DNA of 6,925 bases, taken from the NCBI GenBank assembly GCA_003695455.1, contig RFJF01000124.1:1-6925 (forward strand), read 5' to 3'. This stretch comes from Chloroflexota bacterium. Its GTDB lineage: Bacteria > Chloroflexota > Anaerolineae > 4572-78 > J111. Below the pieces are notes generated by a model that saw nothing but the letters and a program-made list of their open reading frames with translations, did not search any database and was not told the DNA's origin. Numbering within the stretch: the first letter of the stretch is position 1; every line of letters begins with the position of its first letter. This document shows, piece by piece, positions 3,442 to 6,925 of this stretch. A program made the position numbers and the translations under genes.

Positions 3442-6240
3442 TTGACGATTGACGTTATGAACAAAAGAACCGTGCTGGCCCCCGAACAAAATATGCCGCT
3501 CGAACGGCTCAAAAGTCTGTACGAACTCATTCGGCGGATGAATTCTGTGGTGGATTTGCCGGACCTGCTGGAGTTTGTAATTGACCGGGCGCTCAACCTG
3601 ACCGGCGGCCGGCGCGGCCTGCTGCTACTGGCCGATAGCCAGCAGGATGCGCCGCAACAGGTGGCCGCGGTACGCGGCGATGAGTTGGAAAAGAAGGATT
3701 TGGAACGCATTCTCAAATTTGTCAGCACCACCGTCATCACCGACGTACTCAAACAGGGCGAAACCCGGCTGGTACTGGACCTGCCCACAGACCAGCGCTA
3801 CGAAGGCCGCACCAGCCGCGACACGCTGCAATTCAAAAGTGTGCGCTCGGTGCTGGCTGTGCCGCTTAAAACGCAATCACGCCCGGTAGGGCTGATTTAC
3901 ATTGACCACCCCCGCAAATCTGTATTTGGACAGGATGAACTGGATTTTCTGGATGCGTTTGCCAGCCAGGCGGCGCAGGCCATTCACCGCGCCCGCCAGC
4001 ACCAGCGCCAGATTGATGAACTGACCCAACTCAACGAGTTGAGCCGCAGCGTAGTCAAAGTGCTGGACCTGAATGAAGTGCTCACCCGGATTGTGACCGA
4101 AGTGACCCGCATGTTGAACGTAGAAGCCAGTTCTGTGCTGCTGCTGGATGAAACAGCATCGTATCTGGAATTTGCCACCTCGGTCCACCAGGGCCGGCGG
4201 GTCAAGTTCCCCACCCGGCTCAAAAAAGACGAAGGCATTGCCGGTTGGGTTATGTCGCACGGCGAACCTCTGTTTGTGAACGATGTACTGGCCGACACCC
4301 GCTGGTTTGGCGAGGTTGAAACCGGTTTTGTCACGCAATCGCTGTTGTGCGTGCCGTTGCAAATGGATGGCCGCACAGTTGGCGTGCTGGAGGCGCTCAA
4401 CAAAAAAAGCCCGCACCGTTTTGACCAAAGCGATATCACCCTGCTGTCGGCGTTTGCGGCCTCGGCCACCATTGCCATTGAAAACGCCCGCCTGTTTCAC
4501 GAAGCCCGGCAGGCGCGCCAGTTACGTGCGCTCAATGAAATCATGCTCAAACTGAGCAGCACGCTGGACCTGCACAAAATTTTAACCGAGGGATTGGCGC
4601 AAACCGGCTCGGCGCTGAAAATTGGCGCGGCCGCCATTTCAATGGTTCACCCTCCCACCCAAACCAACTTACTCTCCACCCGGATTTTCCGCGAACCAGG
4701 GTTTGAGTCACCCCCACAAGCTCAACTGTCGCAACTGGCCGGCCACCTGTTTTCAAACTGGCTGCCCGCCGGCGATGATATACTGATGGTAGACACGGCC
4801 CACCCCGCGCCGGCAGAGCTGGCCGGCAACCTGGCAGCAGCCGGCGTGGCCGCCCTGACGCTGACCCCCATCGAGGTGAACGGCAACGTCAGCGGCGGCC
4901 TGCTCATCTTTTCTTCCACCCCGCACAGTTACTCGCTGGAAGAAATCAGCCTGCTCAGCGGTATTTCGCGCATCATTGGGCTGGCCACGCAAAACGCTAT
5001 CATCCACATGCAGGCGCAGGAACAAACCATCCACCTGAAATACCTCAACGAGATTGGCGGGCTGCTGACCAGCAGCCTTGAACTGGACCACGTACTGCGG
5101 GTCATCATCGAAGGGGTAAACGCCCTGCTGCAAACAGAACTGACCTCTGTTTTTTTGATTGATGAAGAAACCAACGAGCTGGTGCTCCGGTATTCAACCC
5201 GTGGAGACGCCGATATCCGGCTGCCCGCACCGTGGCAGGGCATTGCCGGCTGGGTTGCCACCCACGACCAGCCGGCGCTGGTCAACAATACGCAAAGCGA
5301 TGCGCGCCACCTGCGGCAAATTGCCGTGGAAACCGGCTACCAGGCGCACTCAATTCTGTGCGTGCCGCTCAAGGTTGAGGGGCAGATAATTGGCGTGGTA
5401 GAGGTGCTGAACAAAACCGGCGGCCAGCAATTCACAGAAACCCACCAATCGCTGCTGGTGGCGCTGACCAAGTGGGCGGCCATTGCCCTGCACAACGCCC
5501 GCCTGTTTGACGAACGTGTGCAGGCCTACCGGCGCCTGTCTGATGAGCAGCAGCGCCGCATTGCCGCCGAAACACGCGGCGCAATGGCAGCCATAATTCT
5601 GGATATGGCCCACACCATGAATAACGTAGTGGGCGCTATCCGGGCATGGGCGCTCTCGCTGGAGTACGCGCTGCAAGACACGCCGCAGGCAACGCTGGCA
5701 GAACACGCCAAAGCCATCACCCAAATTCTAAAAAATACAGAAGAGGCGCTGCGGTTGATGAGCAACATGACCGGCCCGCTTGAACAGGTTGCGGTGGCTC
5801 CCGTTGATGTGCACCGGTGCCTGGCTGCGGCGGTAAAAAGCTGCTGGTGGCCTGACAACGTTCATCTGCTTCCTACGTACGGCAAAAACGTGCCGCCGGT
5901 TGAGGCAAATTCCGAGCGGCTGGAAGCGGTTTTTCACAATCTGCTGTCTAACGCTATTCAGGTGATGGCCGGCACCGGCGGCGAGATTGAACTGACCACC
6001 CACCGCAACGCAGACGGCTGGGCCGAAATCACCATCGCCGACAACGGGCCGGGCATTCCGCCGGAAATCCGGGAACGCATTTTCAACCCGGGGGTGTCGG
6101 GCAAAAACGGCGGGTTGGGCATTGGTCTGTGGCTGGTTGAAACATTTATCCACCAGTTCAACGGGCAAATTAATTTTACCAGCACCGAACACGGCACCAC
6201 GTTCACTGTAAAATTACCGCCGGTAGAAATGGCAAAGTAG
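3442..6240 (+). CDS. Four-GAF sensor histidine kinase
   Basis: A 932-residue kinase with no membrane segment or signal peptide visible, so probably a cytoplasmic sensor. Domains in order: GAF1 about 22-185, GAF2 197-352, GAF3 363-522, GAF4 535-690, a helical linker 691-712, a dimerisation helix pair about 713-782, and an HATPase domain about 785-927. The H-box is DMAHTMNN with H724 as phospho-acceptor. ATP-site motifs: N-box NLLSNA at 833-838, G1 DNGPGI at 867-872, F-box IFNPG at 880-884 and G2 GGLGIGL at 890-896, all intact. GAF2 and GAF4 are alike (GIAGWV, SLLCVPL versus SILCVPL, NARLF) and look like an internal duplication. GAF3 is the most diverged. The residue after H724 is Thr rather than the usual Glu or Asp. 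The TTG start abuts the hydrolase stop, with GGAG 6 bases before; an ATG at 3457 would remove five residues. The ligands are unknown. The likely partner is the receiver protein downstream. Confidence 0.93.
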   Translation: MTIDVMNKRTVLAPEQNMPLERLKSLYELIRRMNSVVDLPDLLEFVIDRALNLTGGRRGLLLLADSQQDAPQQVAAVRGDELEKKDLERILKFVSTTVITDVLKQGETRLVLDLPTDQRYEGRTSRDTLQFKSVRSVLAVPLKTQSRPVGLIYIDHPRKSVFGQDELDFLDAFASQAAQAIHRARQHQRQIDELTQLNELSRSVVKVLDLNEVLTRIVTEVTRMLNVEASSVLLLDETASYLEFATSVHQGRRVKFPTRLKKDEGIAGWVMSHGEPLFVNDVLADTRWFGEVETGFVTQSLLCVPLQMDGRTVGVLEALNKKSPHRFDQSDITLLSAFAASATIAIENARLFHEARQARQLRALNEIMLKLSSTLDLHKILTEGLAQTGSALKIGAAAISMVHPPTQTNLLSTRIFREPGFESPPQAQLSQLAGHLFSNWLPAGDDILMVDTAHPAPAELAGNLAAAGVAALTLTPIEVNGNVSGGLLIFSSTPHSYSLEEISLLSGISRIIGLATQNAIIHMQAQEQTIHLKYLNEIGGLLTSSLELDHVLRVIIEGVNALLQTELTSVFLIDEETNELVLRYSTRGDADIRLPAPWQGIAGWVATHDQPALVNNTQSDARHLRQIAVETGYQAHSILCVPLKVEGQIIGVVEVLNKTGGQQFTETHQSLLVALTKWAAIALHNARLFDERVQAYRRLSDEQQRRIAAETRGAMAAIILDMAHTMNNVVGAIRAWALSLEYALQDTPQATLAEHAKAITQILKNTEEALRLMSNMTGPLEQVAVAPVDVHRCLAAAVKSCWWPDNVHLLPTYGKNVPPVEANSERLEAVFHNLLSNAIQVMAGTGGEIELTTHRNADGWAEITIADNGPGIPPEIRERIFNPGVSGKNGGLGIGLWLVETFIHQFNGQINFTSTEHGTTFTVKLPPVEMAK

Positions 6241-6252
6241 CAGGGAAGCAGG

Positions 6253-6282
6253 GTAGCAGAGTAGCAGAGTAGCAGAGTAGCA
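6253..6282. repeat. Octamer tandem repeat (GTAGCAGA, 3.75 copies)
   Basis: GTAGCAGA is repeated without mismatch from 6253 to 6282. Looser copies (GTAGCAGG, AAGCAGG, CTAGCAGG) extend from the kinase stop codon to about 6300. Each unit contains TAG and the period is not a multiple of three, so the tract stops all three plus-strand frames just after the kinase, whereas the minus strand is open through it. Confidence 0.85.
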
Positions 6283-6329
6283 AGCAACAGGCTAGCAGGT
6301 GGGCAGGGTGACAAGGTGATAAAGCCAAC

Positions 6330-6370
6330 ATTCGCTATTCACCATTCACCATTCACCATTCGCCATTCGA
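6330..6370. repeat. Heptamer tandem repeat (ATTCACC type, almost six copies)
   Basis: The units are ATTCGCT, ATTCACC three times, ATTCGCC and a partial ATTCGA. The tract ends 34 bases before the start of the receiver gene. No spacers separate the units, so it is a simple tandem array, not CRISPR. Its length may vary between strains through slippage. Confidence 0.85.
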
Positions 6371-6404
6371 TCAATCCCTGACCCCTGTTTTGAAGGAGAC
6401 ACAC

Positions 6405-6925
6405 ATGGCTGAACAACACAACACAATTCTGGTAGTAGAAGACCGGGCCGACTGGCAGGATATTCTGTGTTCAACGCTGGAGCAGCATGGACACACCCCG
6501 CACGCCGCCACCAATTACCAGGCGGCGCTGGCCGCGCTCGACGGCACGCCGTTCAACCTGGCCGTGGTAGACCCGGTGCTGGATATGGCCAACCGTTTCA
6601 ACCGCGATGGCCTGAGCGTAATCCAGAAAATCAAAGACTCCCAGCCGGGCCTGCCGGTGATTATTCTCACCGGCTCGCTCACGCACGATATGGAAATTAC
6701 CCTGGACCGGCTTTACCCCGGCGCGCCCATTCTGTTCAAAGAAAAATGGGATTCGCGGGCCTTTTCGCAACTGGTTGATTCGCTGGTGGGGCAGCCGCGC
6801 CCCCAGCCGGCCAACCAGCCGCCAGTGTTGTCCATCCCCGAAAAAACACTCACCCCGCCGCCCGCCGAATCGGCGCTGGGCCGGCCGCGGGTGCTGCTGG
6901 TTGAAGACCGGCACGACTGGCAGGA
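6405..6925 (+). CDS. Tandem-receiver response regulator (partial, 3' end beyond window)
   Basis: The first 173 residues of a protein with at least two response-regulator receiver domains; the reading frame is open to the window end. REC1 spans about 7-128: acidic pair E12-D13 in LVVEDR, phospho-acceptor D56 in AVVDPVLD, T89 in IILTGS, and K112 in ILFKEKW, so all switch residues are present. A Pro/Gln-rich linker at 130-160 leads to a second domain starting RVLLVEDRHDWQ at 162-173, with E167 and D168. The VEDR-x-DWQ motif recurs in both domains and the DNA there is 21 of 23 bases identical (6438-6460 and 6903-6925), which points to a domain duplication. AAGGAGA (6393-6399) with 5 bases between it and the ATG is a strong ribosome site. 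It probably receives phosphate from the upstream kinase. Whether an output domain follows cannot be seen. Confidence 0.92.
   Translation, partial: MAEQHNTILVVEDRADWQDILCSTLEQHGHTPHAATNYQAALAALDGTPFNLAVVDPVLDMANRFNRDGLSVIQKIKDSQPGLPVIILTGSLTHDMEITLDRLYPGAPILFKEKWDSRAFSQLVDSLVGQPRPQPANQPPVLSIPEKTLTPPPAESALGRPRVLLVEDRHDWQ

Larger units (their letters stand above)
6241..6404. other. Repeat-filled spacer between kinase and receiver genes
   Basis: The spacer is made mostly of the octamer and heptamer tracts. No hairpin with a T-run and no recognisable -35/-10 pair was found, so the receiver gene is probably transcribed through from the kinase gene. The ribosome binding site AAGGAGA (6393-6399) lies right after the repeats. 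Confidence 0.55.

Noticed and set aside
3877..4500. A 207-codon open frame on the minus strand inside the kinase gene
   Set aside because: It lies opposite the intact GAF1-GAF2 region and shows no domain. The plus-strand frame is clearly the coding one.
6253..6370. Possible CRISPR-like array
   Set aside because: The units are only 7-8 bases and directly adjoin one another with no spacers, so these are simple tandem repeats.

Overview
The window reads as a piece of a moderately GC-rich bacterial chromosome. A multi-GAF histidine kinase, a tandem-receiver protein with VEDR-DWQ motifs, a ComEA-like DNA-binding protein and short heptamer/octamer tandem repeats between genes together suggest a Chloroflexota (Anaerolineae-like) organism. 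That is an inference from style, not a proven placement. No tRNA, rRNA, transposase or CRISPR array was seen.

Left part (1-1583, minus strand). A purine-type phosphoribosyltransferase (357-839) is followed after 2 bases by the start of an NAD-dependent sugar-nucleotide epimerase (354-1, cut by the window edge). They look like one operon, with a plausible extended -10 promoter around 888-917 that is overlapped by an 8-bp inverted repeat. Upstream, and probably a separate unit, is a ComEA-like protein (939-1583): one N-terminal membrane anchor, an SLBB domain and a C-terminal double helix-hairpin-helix domain.

Middle (1584-2487). A divergent intergenic region rich in palindromes precedes a MazG/dCTP-pyrophosphatase-like nucleotide hydrolase on the plus strand (1822-2175). 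A 312-base gene-free stretch follows and holds a three-copy heptamer repeat.

Right part (2488-6925, plus strand). A signalling cluster: an MBL-fold metallohydrolase of the PhnP/TaR3-like type; a 932-residue sensor kinase with four GAF domains whose TTG start directly abuts the hydrolase stop codon; a 164-base repeat-filled spacer; and a protein with at least two receiver domains, cut by the window end. The three are likely co-transcribed. The simplest reading is a soluble sensor kinase that phosphorylates the tandem-receiver protein, with the hydrolase acting on a small molecule linked to the signal. The last link is conjecture. The kinase H-box lacks the usual acidic residue after the phospho-acceptor histidine, which is the most unusual protein-level feature seen.
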